Shown: piece after piece, positions 52,034 through 64,000 of the stretch
Layout of the letters: every line of letters starts with the position of its first letter
Numbering within the stretch: position 1 is the first letter of the stretch
NCBI RefSeq assembly: GCF_009730915.1
Contig: NC_052489.1
Span: 2,073,622 to 2,137,621 of the forward strand
Length of the DNA stretch: 64,000 nt
Source of the DNA: Dioscorea cayenensis subsp. rotundata
Taxonomy: Eukaryota > Streptophyta > Magnoliopsida > Dioscoreales > Dioscoreaceae
Reading direction: 5' to 3'
The notes under the pieces: generated by a model
Database searches by the model: none
Seen by the model: only the letters and a program-made list of their open reading frames with translations
Told to the model about the DNA's origin: nothing
Translations under genes and position numbers: made by a program

Positions 52034-54887
52034 TTAAGAGGTTAGAGAGATTAAGAGAGAAAGAGAGGACTAGTGTGTGTGTGTGTATATATATATATAA
52101 ATGATCAAGAAGATCGATGATGAAGAGATGAAGAAGAAGAGAAGAAGGTGGTGATATAAAGGATGGAGAAAGAGAGAAAGATGGAGAAGTGGTCATGTGG
52201 AAAAGAGATTTGGATGTAGACTTTAATAAAGCTAAACAAAAATTCTTGAAACAAAATAATTGGGCTTGGCCACCTTTGGTGAATCTTAGCTCTTTTTCAT
52301 ATTCACCTTCCATTCTATATATCTTACTTTCTATTTAAATATATACGTACTCACATTAATTTCTTAAATTTATTTTCAAATATTAGCTAGCTAGACTCTA
52401 TGATATTTTTTTCTTTTTTTGTAGTAATTAATGAATATTAAATGATGGCAAAATTCAACAAGGTATCATTTTAAAAAAAATAAATAAATAAAAAGGGAAA
52501 AAGATAAGGGTATAAGGCTGATGCTTGTAACGTCAACTTTAGCTTCTCATGTCTCACCAAGATTCTTGCCAATCACATCACATAATAATAGAGAAGAATA
52601 TATATATCTATATATATATGTGTGTGTGTGTATGTGTATGTATGCCAGTGGATGCAAGCCTATTTACAACCATTCTCACATAAGATTTCTAATTATCATG
52701 TTTATAATGTGCCAAAAAAGCGAAGTCATGTTTAATCCCTTAACAAGCTCTTGCCAAATGTCTGTTCTTTGTGCTCAAGCCATATGATGATGATGATGAT
52801 TATATATATATATTCATATTATATGAGATGTGTTTCTTAAGTCTTTGTCTTTCTACTTAAATACATAATGTTATTAGCTAATTAGTGTCCTCTCTCTTAG
52901 ACAAAAGTTTGCATTTAATTAATGCTTTGATATTGATGTTCTTGTAATGGAGTTTAGAAGTTCAATGAATGGTTGACAAGTATTTTGTATGGTCTTATAT
53001 TATCAAACATGCTTATATTTTTCCAATGCTAAGCTAGTATATAAAATGGTTCCAGTCAAAATTTTTAATTAATTAACGTATTTCTCAATTTTGATATTAA
53101 ATAATATTACCTAGTTTTGTGATTAGTCGATCACGTGACATAAGAATTAGAGATGTTTAATATTGTTAATATATTTCAGAAAATAAAATTAATTAATTAA
53201 ATTTAGAGTGAGGAAAAAGATTAATTTCTAGTAGAAGAATAAGACAGAAGAGATGCTAGGACCACTACAAAGTGACATTTGATACCATTCTTTCTTGTCA
53301 TGAATGAATGAATACATGTTAATTGATTAAAGCTTGTTTTAAGATCATAAAAAGATTAATTAATTAGTCTAGAAGCAATCAAAAGTTGAGCCTTTTTAAT
53401 ATGGTACATAGTTTTGGCCGGCAATAATACAACTAAAAGCAAATAAAAGGAGACATGAAAATGACTAAAGAAAAGAAACTAGTATTCTTGCTATTAAGTT
53501 GTGACACATTCATAACAATAAATTATAAAAAAAATTATTGAGTTTAATTCATTGATCAAAATATATTATATAATGGCTTTGCTTAAAATAATAAATTGGA
53601 GATTTTATTTTATTTAAAATTTACATAGGGCCTACTTGTTCAAATATAATATTTTTTATGTTTATAATTGTATATCTAATTCAAAGGGAGTGTTTTTTGA
53701 AATCTTAACAGGCCGCAACTTTAATTATACAATTAAGAAATGCTTACTAGGATTGACTTCAATTAATTAATGATTATTTAATTAATCAATTCTTATTATT
53801 GAAATGATTTTTTTCTTATTATTATTTATGCTTGACTTCAATATCTTGATTGGCAAAGCGAGATCATATTATTTTGTGGTTGACTAAACTTTGCGAAAAA
53901 TTTTATTCATTCAACTAATGATATAATGACATGAAATAATTCTCTAATCTAATCAAAATTATCTAAAGACAATTGGGTTCATCTAAAACTCTTTCAACAC
54001 TTCTAAGGATATATAAACATCAATTGGAACAAATAAAATGGAGAAATTTTATAATATATTCAATTCATTTGAATAAAAGAATCTTTGACTGATCTTGGAG
54101 TTTACCTTCAAATAGAATTAAATAATTAATGAGGCCACGTTTTATTGTCATTGGATTAAGATGATAGTGGGGTGGAGAACTTTTAGTCCCCAACTCCCCA
54201 ATAAGGGGGAGTAATCCTTCCATCTCCGTCCTGGTTGGGAAACTGCCTCATGCGAATCTCCTATGCTAATACATATATGAATTTTAATTTTTTTAATTAT
54301 TTAATATTAATCCACATATGAAAAATATAAAAACTATTCAACATTCTCAATGAACTAACATATATAAATTTACAAAAAACAACTCTAAATGTTTATCAAT
54401 ATAGAGCAAACTAAAAAATATAGAATTTATACAAGTAGAACCATATAATCTAATTCAAACGACTTACAAAACTACTCAATATGTGTAATGGCAAAATTGT
54501 AACTAACTAAAACTTTAAAAGGTTATTTGTAAATATAAGTGGTGATATGGATCCACGCGGGCGAGTAGAGAACTTTCTGCCCTCGCTCTTTAAATGGAGA
54601 CAGATAGTGCTTATTATATGTAAATATATTAAAATTAAAGTTTAAACTCTAGCTTGTCTCACTTTAGTTGTGCTTAATTATTCTAACCTTTTGTATTAAC
54701 AAATGCCAAAAAATAAATAATATTTAATAATATTTAAATTTCATAGATCTACATGAAGAGTGCATATCCTATAGAATATTCCCATCAAAAAGGAAGGTTG
54801 AAAACTTTTACTTTCATATTCTATAATAAATTTCAAATAAAAAAATTATCAATATATGAAATTGTTTGATCGTATATTTATAAATCA
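51892..54887. other. NF-YB upstream region and intergenic sequence
   Basis: Upstream of NF-YB on the minus strand are (TA)n and (TG)n tracts (52002-52030, 52075-52099) and a GA-rich stretch (52105-52185), probably promoter and leader. From 53000 to 54890 I see only AT-rich spacer. Two GC-richer patches (54165-54255 and 54540-54600) share GTGGGG-like and GAGAACTTT motifs in direct orientation and may be remnants of one element. Confidence 0.4.
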
Positions 54888-55105
54888 GGTAATATTTTTG
54901 GTAGGGATACTAAACTATGTAAGATCCAAATTTCAATTTAAATCAAAACTATTAATTATCTAACTTCAATTTTGTTTTACTGAGTGGTTATTTGAGAGAT
55001 TCAGTCTTTTTTTATGATGTAGAAACCAGAAAATTCTTTGTCAGTATATACATCATACACTATTTATCTAGTTGGTAATTCCATCTCATTTGTCGACAAA
55101 AAATT
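54888..55105. mobile_element. Partial foldback MITE relative
   Basis: Related to the 24.7-kb foldback element: TCCAAATTTCAATTTAAATC, then TAACTTCAATTTTGTTTTAC and GAGTGGTTA. Only one arm is recognisable and the matching right arm is absent or badly diverged. Confidence 0.45.
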
Positions 55106-56165
55106 CAATACTCTTGAAAATTTATTTATTTTAAAAAAAAAAGCTCAAAGACATATTTAGTAATCAAATTTTAGCAAACTAAAATTTTAAATTCACAAAA
55201 AATAAACATAATCTTTTTTTAAAAAAAAAATAGGGGGCACAATATACATCACACCCATGATTAGTAGCACTAATCTCTTAATTAATTTAACAAACAAGTG
55301 CACGTGAGGAAAAGACAATAAAAAGGCGATCAAAGGGTTAAGATGAAGCCACGTGTCACAACAACCAAGAAAGATCACCCGCACGCGTGACCCAGTGTTT
55401 TCTAATGGAAAGCATTAGCCCTTTCGCCGTGGAATGTTCTCCGATGGTGACCCCTTTTTATTATAATAATAACATTATTATTATTAAATACATAAAATTT
55501 TAAAAAAAATTTCACATTTTTTCTTTAATAAATATCGAATATCCAGGTCAGCAACTGGGACCATCCTACGTGGCAATATGTGGGCCCCAGAACAAGTCAG
55601 GTCACTTTCTATCGCGCGGTGTTGGTGGGGTTTTGACTCGGGCCTGGCAGCGGCCCACGCTCCCACTCGCCAGTCTTGATATTCTCACTCCCAAATCGCC
55701 GCACTATGAGGGTGCACATCTAACCGTTGATCTATGTACTTGTTCGAATCTTGATGTGGTATTGACGGTGATAAAGTGAGTGTTTGATAAAACCTACTGC
55801 TTGGGTTTTTAAAATGCACGCCACGAGGACGACTTCTTCTCTTACAAAGCCCTCACTCACAAGCTGACCAGAAAGACAACAAAAGGATATCGAGAAAAAA
55901 AAAAAAATTTCTTTTAATTTTTTGAAAATTAAGAGAAAATGGGCAAGAAATTGCGAGTGATTCAGCTGTGAATCAGCTTCGGAGGTGGAAGAGGTTCTGG
56001 TATTTGGGATCTTGGATTGATTGCGATCCGATTGGTGGTCTTCTTGCTGGGAATGGTTGGGTATTGGGGGTTCTTGGGGGTTGAGATTGGTTTGGTGTCT
56101 GGAGATTAGGGTTTGGATGGATCTGAGGGTGTAGGTAGGGTTTTGAGGGTGGGAGAGTGGTGGTG
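55106..56165 (+). promoter_or_regulatory. SERK upstream region and 5' leader
   Basis: The intergenic region upstream of the receptor kinase includes a G-box CACGTG within GAAGCCACGTGTCACAAC (about 55346-55363). A GC-richer stretch (55555-55760) is followed by a purine-rich and G-rich leader (55870-56165). No confident TATA box was identified. Confidence 0.4.
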
Positions 56166-59100
56166 ATGGAGCCCGAGGTGGTGACTCCGTGGTTGTTGGT
56201 GATGATCTTAGTGTTTCATCCTCTGGCTAGGGTTTTGGCCAATATGGAAGGTACTGGTTTACTCTCTGGATTGATCTTTTTTTGTTCTGGTTTCTGTGAT
56301 GGTTTATTGGTGATTTTTGTTGAGATGATGATGGGTTTTTTGAAAACCAGAGACCTTGAGAGCTAGTTTTGTTTTTTTATTCTGTTAGAAATTGGGTTTC
56401 TTGGCTGGTGGTGATTTTTTATGCGTCGCGAGTTGAATCCAATCCGTTTAGTTGGGAAAAATAAGGCTTTCATTGGAACTAACCAACAAGTATTGGATGT
56501 GAGAATCGCCTGTGATTTCTGTGGTATTGTGTGATTTTCTCTAGACTTCTGGTGTTTATTCCATTGTTTATTGTGGAACAATCATCTGAGCTTAAATTCA
56601 TTATTTTTTTTTTTGTTTGTATTATGAGGTATATTATTATTATTATTTTTTATGATATCACTTGGAACCATATACTCCATTAGTTTCGATTATTCATTTT
56701 GGTGATTATTATGAAAGCTATTAGTTTGCTATTTCTGTAGGACCTTAATGTTTTGTCCTTGGCTTTGATTTGGTCACATACTGAACTATTTGTGAAAGTT
56801 CTGTTTTTATTAATGTTGTCTTACTCTTTCTGCTTGTAGTCTGCCTTCATGTCTAGTTTTTTATTTGTCTTATCAAAATTTTTAACTATAATAAGCTCTT
56901 CAATTTCAATAAATAATGTGCCTGGAAGGTTACTATAAGTACTCTCTGTTAATGGGAGTCTTTTTAAAGAAGAAAAAAGAAAGGCCTTTTTTATTCAGCT
57001 TTTAGTTTTTACACCATTAGTGATCCTCTGCCCACAGGTGATGCTTTACACCAGTTGAAGACCAGCTTAACCGATCCTAATAATGTTCTGCAGAGTTGGG
57101 ATGCAACTTTGGTTAATCCATGCACATGGTTCCATGTTACATGTAACAGTGACAATAGTGTGATTAGAGTGTAAGTTAAATAAATGTCTTTTTTTTGCAA
57201 CATCATTTACTCGCTCTCTGCTCTCTGAACGTTATCATTGCATCTACCATGATTTTTTCATCTTTCAGTGATCTTGGAAATGCTGCCTTGTCTGGCACAT
57301 TGGTCCCCCAACTTGGTCAGCTAAAAAATCTGCAGTATTTGTAAGTAACCATTTTGGAATTAATAATGATTTATTCATTAATCTTTTTGTAGCTAACATT
57401 TAACACAAGGCTCTACTAAGTTTTTTATATTTGAGTTTTCGCAAATCCTGTTATAGGAATTTGTGATGTGAAGTTTACTGGTGCACGGACTTGAGATAGT
57501 TTTTCTAAGAAGCCTTTGATACCAGTAAAATATCTGCAATTGAGGGTTTTTTTTTGTGTCTGTTTTCTTTTTGGGCAATGACAGCGTGAAGCCACTGTGC
57601 TAAGTTATATAATGTCACCAATAATCATATCTTGATATTAATTATCATTGCCATTGTCACTAAAATTATATCCACACAAAGCTTGTTATTATTTTTAAAA
57701 AATGCTCACAAATTTGTATTTAGAAGCTTTTCATTTTGGCATAGTTTATCATTCTCTAAAATTACTTGTTAGTGAAACTGTCCTTATTTCTATTGCTTTT
57801 ATCATTTTTCTAATAGTTAAGCTGTTTTTTGAACTTGATGAGAACATTGCCTCCAATTGTTACTCCCATGTACTACTCCCCTGACAATCATAAATTCTTG
57901 TTTTTAAGACAAGGGGAACATCATTATTTAAATATTATCTATTTCTTGAGATTCTTTTCCTAACCTTTGTGATCAATCTCAATAGGGAACTGTATAGTAA
58001 CAACATCACTGGGACTATTCCTATTGAGCTTGGGAATCTGACAAATCTGGTGAGCTTGGATCTGTACCTAAACAATTTCACTAGTGTGATACCTGACACA
58101 CTTGGGAATCTATCTAAACTGCGCTTTCTGTAAGTACATTTATCTCTTATCTGTGGATGCAACAAATTTCTTCAGTCTTTGAAGAAGTTATATTTGCTAC
58201 ACAATGTTGTTGTCTATTTGTCCATTTAAGAGTTGTATCTCACCTTATGTATGGCTTCTAACATGCTTCTCCTCCTTGATCTGCTTGAGGACAGCCGCCT
58301 TAACAATAATACCTTGACGGGTCAAATTCCTAAATCGCTAACAAATATCACCACACTCCAAGTCCTGTAAGTTGCTCTGTGCTTGCTGGACAACAATCAA
58401 CAATATCACTTTTTTTTTTTTTAGGATTTTTAGCCTCACTGAAGTTTTCTTGTGGTTTGGATAAAAATTCAGTGACCTGTCAAATAACAAACTTTCTGGT
58501 GAAGTCCCATCCTCAGGCTCATTTTCTTTATTTACTCCAATCAGGTAGTTTGGTTACATATATTGATAAAGTCTCAGTCTTGGTCATGGTGTTTCCGCTA
58601 ACTGCATATATTGTATATATACTGAATATTGCAGTTTTGCCAACAACCCTCAATTATGTGGTCCTGGCACAAATAAGCCTTGCCCTGGTGCTCCCCCATT
58701 TTCCCCACCACCTCCATTTGGCCCACCTACACCACAATCATCTCCAGGTGATAATTAATGTGCTTTTTGGTCCCCTGGAGCTTATGCAATTATTTTGTAT
58801 ATAGAACATTTTTATCCTTTTTGTGATAGTTTTGATTGCTTCTAGCTTTTTTGCATTAAGAAGTAAAACTTGATTATAAATTAGAGCTCTTTTCATCTTC
58901 AATTTTGTTGGTCGCTGAAATATCCAAGTGGTTATTATGGAGTCTCTGGCTTAATTAAAATTTTATAGTAGGCATTTATCTTTTTCATGTTTAAGCCTGC
59001 TTAATTTGAATCATATGGCTCTGACTTGCGAGTTCTTAATTTAGGTCACTTGAATTTTAGACCAGCTGTTTGGGTACTCTAGTTTTTTTTGTTGTCTTCC

Positions 59101-61317
59101 TGCTGCCGGGCTTTGTGTTGGTTATGGTTTGAAACATGCAAATTGTTTGGGAGGGAAAACTTTTATATGAAATTGACTAAACTTCTACTCAATTAATACA
59201 GATCTGGCTAAATATTGTAGGATTAAAAATTTATTTTCCTAATTAATGATAGTTGTGTATTAATGTGACTAATTTTTTTGAAAATTTAATATAAAATATA
59301 TTTATTTAAATAAATAATTTGTTAAAAAATCGTTGGTTGGGTTAACTTTAAGTGTTTGGCTGGACCCTTGGGGGTAACCCTCTTGTGGAACACATCCAAT
59401 GTTATAGTCCATGTAAACTACCATCATTCTGATGCAGTAAATTTTGTTTCCTAATTTTTTGTATAACACCCTGCATTATGGGTATATTACACGCTTCATT
59501 TACAAAATAAAGCACAAGTCAGATGGAATGAAAGATATGAAACTATCATTTGACTGCATCTTACACCTGTAACTAGTCTGTAAGTGTCATCACTACAGGA
59601 AGTAGTGCCTCTAGTACTGGAGCAATTGCTGGAGGAGTTGCTGCCGGAGCTGCTCTGCTTTTTGCTGCACCTGCTATTGGGTTTGCTTGGTGGCGTCGTC
59701 GTAAAACACAAGAATATTTCTTCGATGTGCCTGGTAAGCATTTGTTGGGTTCATAAATAAATTTTGCCTGTGGATGTGATATAATATAATTTACATGCCT
59801 TCCACAGCTGAGGAGGATCCAGAAGTTCATCTGGGCCAGCTAAAAAGGTTTTCCCTTCGGGAACTGCAAGTTGCTACAGACACTTTTAGCAATAAGAATA
59901 TCTTGGGCAGAGGTGGATTTGGAAAGGTTTACAAAGGCCGACTTGCTGATGGTTCTTTAGTGGCAGTAAAGAGGTTAAAAGAAGAGCGCACACCAGGTGG
60001 TGAGCTTCAATTTCAGACAGAAGTAGAGATGATTAGCATGGCTGTGCACCGAAACTTGCTTCGTCTTCGTGGATTTTGCATGACACCTACAGAACGGCTT
60101 CTTGTTTACCCATTTATGGCTAATGGAAGTGTTGCATCATGCCTAAGAGGTACTTCTAATTTTTCCATAATTTGTTACATATGAAGCATGTGGACATATG
60201 CAACTGTGTGATCTATTTTCTTTCTCCGAGCCACTGAAAGTGTCACCTATTACATCATGCTTGAATTCTGCCCATTCACATTTGATTAGCATGTTTTCTA
60301 GTGCATTATATTTTAATATTTTTTTTTTCATAGTGATGGTAATTCCTCAATTGCACCTACTATTTGTCTATTTCTTTGTAGAGCGTGCACCATCTCAACC
60401 ACCTCTCGACTGGCCAACTCGGAGACGAATTGCATTGGGGTCTGCTAGGGGGCTGTCTTACTTGCACGATCACTGTGATCCAAAGATTATCCACCGTGAT
60501 GTCAAAGCGGCAAATATTTTATTGGATGAAGAATTTGAGGCAGTTGTTGGGGACTTTGGCCTGGCTAAGCTTATGGACTACAAGGATACTCATGTGACAA
60601 CTGCAGTTCGTGGGACAATTGGGCACATTGCTCCTGAGTACCTTTCCACAGGAAAATCTTCCGAAAAAACTGATGTCTTTGGCTATGGAATCATGCTTCT
60701 GGAGCTTATCACTGGACAAAGGGCATTTGATCTTGCTCGGCTTGCAAATGATGATGATGTCATGTTGCTTGATTGGGTGAGCTCTCTGTACTTTCTTACA
60801 AGTTGCAACACTTCACCATAAATAACTAGCAGTTTGTGCACTCTTAGCAAACTGGGGCCATTTACTTCTAGGCAGCGAAGGTCTCAAAACTCTGGTTTTT
60901 TATGGATGCGAAAGTTGTCCTGCTGAAAATTACTCATGAATAACTGTTGTTTCTTTCTTTATGCAACCTAGTCTCTCTCATTTTATGTATGCTGCTTGCT
61001 CTCAGGTGAAAGGACTTTTGAAAGACAGAAGACTGGAGCCATTGGTGGACCCTGACCTACAAAACAACTATATAGAAGTGGAAGTTGAGTCGCTCATCCA
61101 GGTTGCATTACTCTGCACCCAGGGCTCTCCAATGGAGCGACCAAAGATGTCAGAAGTGGTGAGGATGCTGGAAGGGGATGGACTTGCCGAGAGATGGGAG
61201 GAGTGGCAGAAGGTGGAGGTACGACATGAAGAGGAGATGGCCCCTCACCTCACTTCACAATGGATGATTGACTCTACATACAATCTTCCTGCGGTTGAAT
61301 TATCAGGCCCGAGATGA
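56166..61317 (+). CDS. SERK: SERK/BAK1-family LRR receptor kinase
   Basis: SERKs are plasma-membrane co-receptors for brassinosteroid, flagellin and peptide receptors. Exons: 56166-56250, 57038-57170, 57269-57340, 57986-58129, 58295-58366, 58473-58544, 58635-58747, 59599-59733, 59808-60149, 60382-60776, 61006-61317. Phases close exactly, giving 624 aa; 11 exons and this length are standard for SERKs. A hydrophobic signal peptide (about 1-25) is followed by the LRR cap with [10 protein letters not shown], then about five LRRs, several coded on 72-nt exons. A Ser/Pro-rich hinge ([16 protein letters not shown], about 205-225) marks the SERK family, and a transmembrane helix spans about 237-259. 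In the kinase, GRGGFG is at 309-314, the VAVK Lys is at 330, HRD has catalytic Asp 429 (RD type), DFG is at 447-449 and APEY follows. The tail ends AVELSGPR as in SERKs. It is SERK1/2-like by eye, and the exact orthologue needs a phylogeny. Confidence 0.96.
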
Positions 61318-63127
61318 CACAAATGAATACATACCAAGGTTTTTTTTTTTTCCATTTTCCGTAACCCTTCACTTCATCTTCTCCGAGCTATAATAGTCTA
61401 CAATTACCAAAAAAAGAAGAAGAGAAGCCCCTAGTCTACATCCAAATGAAACCCACACCCACATCTACGCATGTAAACTATGTCTTATCGACGGTAATTT
61501 GTGGATCATGTATAATGGGGTTATTTTATTGTTTTCATGATGTTGTTGCTTGCAGTCAGCTGCCTTGTTAACTTGGGGGGAAATTGCAGGGTTTGTGAGA
61601 TAAAGATGGTGCAGTGTCAAGTATGTTCTTTGACACAACCTGAGTGCTGCTGATGTCTCCACAACACTAACAAGCAGTTCATACCTGAAAAGGCCCTCTA
61701 ATAATCCTGATTATAGTTGTTGTACTTGCATAAGTTATTATTTTCCTTTGTTTATAATGATAGGATGTTTGTATCATCTTTTGATTTGATAATTGCTGGA
61801 TTTGTGTCTTGTAAATTGGGACTTTTTTTTTTCTTATTTAAACTGAGATGGCGTCCAATTTATTTGATTCAGTTTAGATTAAATCAGGCATTGTTAGATT
61901 GTTTGTTGGTGGGTAATGCATTTCTGATTTTTTATTTACTGCTTAGCAGGAATTCCATTATGCAATGAAAGGTTCACCTTGTCAATTATTTTTCGTTTGG
62001 TTTGTGTAGATATAGTAGGAGAGGAGAATTTAATCCTAGTGTGCATCATTGGCAGGAAATTGTTATGCCTAACTACCTTGTAGTGAAAAAAAGTTGTGGA
62101 AGTGGCAACGGCCTCCTATTGTCAGCGGGCATCGGGTCGTTTCGGAGAAGACTTGAGATTGAAACCCAAAGCTCATACAAGGTAAGAGCTATGGGTATAT
62201 TGAAGTATTATTATACAATAAACAGTGGTCATATTATAAAATGAAATATTATTGTCAAAAGACTGCTAAGAAACTTTTTTTATGGGCTGGGTGCTTGTAG
62301 GTCACATGGATTAAAGATATCTTTTATATTTTTGAGCCTTATTGAGTCTTTCAATTTTTGAGCCATAGGCAGTCAGTTATGTCAATTTATACCACAAAAA
62401 AAGGTTAGGCTCAATCCCGCTATCAGTTTTGCAGTAAACACCCATCATTGGTGTGAACCTCTCGATCTTTTTAATTTAATTTGTTTTTAAAAAATATTGT
62501 TTTATTTTTTTTCTTTGACAAATGCGACAAATACATGTATAGAAATTTAGTCAATGTGTTTTCAGTTAATCGACATAGGATTTGAGTTACAAATCCGCAC
62601 CCTCAGTCAGAAACCTATTATTGTCACGGTGTACAATGCATGGATGGAACCAATACGGCTAAATCAAAGGCCCTTTGGCCTATGAAAATTTTTCCCATAT
62701 TAGACCCCAACATTCTTAAAGCCACAATAAAGTTCCCTGTACTTCTTCATTACGCTGGATTTGCTGACAATTTCAGAAATCGTCCCTGTTGATATCTACC
62801 CATGTTATTGGTTTGAACATATTCATCCAACATGGAAAATGATAGATGTACACTGACGCTCTATATTGGAACTACCCTCCCATGACACAGTACTTAAGAC
62901 TTGTATGTTATTTACAATCCTCCCCCTTGCCCCCCTTTGCTCCCTTTGCTATTGCTATAGTACAAATTACAGGCAAAAGTAAACAACAATTGAAAAAAAA
63001 AAAGAGGAAAATGACCTGACAACTCTTCTCCAGGTCAACTAATTAGAACAAGGCCAAAACTTAAAAAGGAAAAAAGAATATTTCAACAAAAAGTAACGTG
63101 GATTTGTGTCTCCAGGCACAAGGTAGC
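61318..63127. other. SERK 3' UTR and intergenic sequence
   Basis: The SERK 3' untranslated region covers perhaps the first several hundred bases. The rest is spacer between convergent genes. A 240-nt open frame at 62002-62244 has no recognisable motif and is not called. Bases 62930-63127 are probably the 3' UTR of the minus-strand gene. Confidence 0.5.
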
Positions 63128-64000
63128 TCAAGCAGTGCCGGTTATCAATCTCTCTTGCTGATCTAATTTCTTCACTTTGAGAAACCCAAAGAGAACCTGA
63201 ACCCCAAAGACAGCAGACAATATGTATGCAGTCATAGCAGGGACCTGACAACCAAGTTTAAGAAGTAAAAGAATAAGAACCCATCAGAATATGAAAGAAA
63301 TATATTAACAAATCTCTCAACGAAAGAAAGAGACAGACTTACTCGAATGGAATTCAGATACAAAAGTGTTGCAAGATTTACTAAACTTCCAGCGATAACC
63401 GCCTGTTCACGTAGAGGTTTTTTCAAAATCAGTAAAATGAATTTCACATAAGCATATCTTGCCGTTGTTATAGATATTATAACTTCTTTATCCCGGAATT
63501 CCTTTAAGGGCAGTGTGAAGTTAAAGGGGGTTAACTAATTGCCTTACATTTCCAATTGTTCTTTGCATGCTTGCAACTCTTTTGAATGCCCTCTCAGACT
63601 CCAAAGTTCGCACGCGTAGCTTGAGATCACCTTGTTCCTGCACGAGGGTGCAAATGCAGTACAGGAAACCAAAAATATGAAGCATGAAATGGAAAAAATT
63701 ACTGGCTCTCGAAGCAATTCAAGAATGGAAATTTTTGGGTGAAGAGAAACTCTGAAGGTTAGTTACCAATCGCTGAATTACTTCTGCCAGCTTTTCAACT
63801 CTATCAGCCTGTCTGAAGAGATTGTTGAATGCACTAGCTTGACGTTGCCATCTTTTTCTAAGATCCTGCACCACAAGATGATAATTGGCAAATAAGATAA
63901 AAGCTAAGATAATAATAAAATACAATAACAATATCAAGAAGCTTGCCTTCATGAATACTTCAATGCCAGCTTCTCGAAACCTAAGTAACTCCAAGGCATA
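63128..64000 (-). CDS. ABC1-type atypical kinase (ABC1K), C-terminal part
   Basis: Five minus-strand exons, partial at the right edge: 63947-64000 (continues off the window), 63767-63865, 63548-63637, 63343-63402 and 63128-63244 (TGA 63128-63130). Each complete exon is a multiple of three and joins in phase. The encoded 139-residue tail has a helical, charged segment ([20 protein letters not shown], then [19 protein letters not shown]). Two hydrophobic stretches follow ([19 protein letters not shown] and [18 protein letters not shown]), then a conserved end [14 protein letters not shown]. From memory this matches the C-terminal extension of plastid ABC1K7/ABC1K8 (SIA1/OSA1-like) proteins, which act in plastid lipid and stress responses. 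The kinase domain lies outside the window. The donor after 63947 is GC (AAG|gcaagc). Confidence 0.75.

Noticed and set aside
55570..55779. 69-residue plus-strand frame upstream of SERK.
   Set aside because: Lies in a GC-richer promoter region, with no recognisable motif or splice context.
62002..62244. 80-residue frame downstream of SERK.
   Set aside because: No motif, no Kozak-like context or splice partners. It fits chance openness in spacer sequence.

Overview
The window is nuclear plant DNA: AT-rich, with genes cut by many small GT-AG introns, long (TA)n tracts and many non-autonomous transposable elements. Every recognisable gene is an ordinary angiosperm gene (SEC6, a PROPEP-like precursor, NF-YB, SERK, ABC1K). 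Low coding GC argues against a grass. A non-grass monocot such as a yam is my guess, not shown by the sequence.

Left half (1-26.9 kb). The most unusual content is a minus-strand family of at least three related genes, two of them inside a roughly 12-kb tandem segmental duplication. Each gene has a TATA box, a short first exon, and then a head-to-tail array of two alternating mini-exons: type A (50 nt, 17 codons) and type B (82 nt, 27 codons plus one base). A and B keep the reading frame, so each A+B pair adds 44 residues. The copy at 1.7-6.2 kb has five A and four B exons plus a terminal exon with a stop, and is open throughout from an internal ATG. The copy at 13.3-19.0 kb is partly decayed, and only the first exon of a third copy lies at 1-0.35 kb. 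I do not recognise the protein. The spacer between the duplicated copies carries a MITE, a tRNA-derived SINE and a 5'-truncated LINE, all absent from the matching site in the other copy. A solo-LTR-like element with a nested PIF/Harbinger-type element follows at 21.6-24.4 kb.

Right half (27-64 kb). This part holds six ordinary genes. Plus strand: exocyst subunit SEC6 (25 coding exons, 754 aa) at 27.1-43.75 kb, a PROPEP-like danger-peptide precursor at 45.8-46.2 kb, and a SERK/BAK1-type LRR receptor kinase (11 exons, 624 aa) at 56.2-61.3 kb. Minus strand: an unnamed, probably plastid membrane protein at 47.1-49.3 kb, a two-exon NF-YB at 51.2-51.9 kb, and the 3' end of an ABC1-type atypical kinase at 63.1-64.0 kb. 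Exon phases were checked by hand and the SEC6, SERK, NF-YB and ABC1K models close exactly. There is no operon logic. SERK and PROPEP both belong to peptide and danger signalling, but their proximity is probably coincidental.
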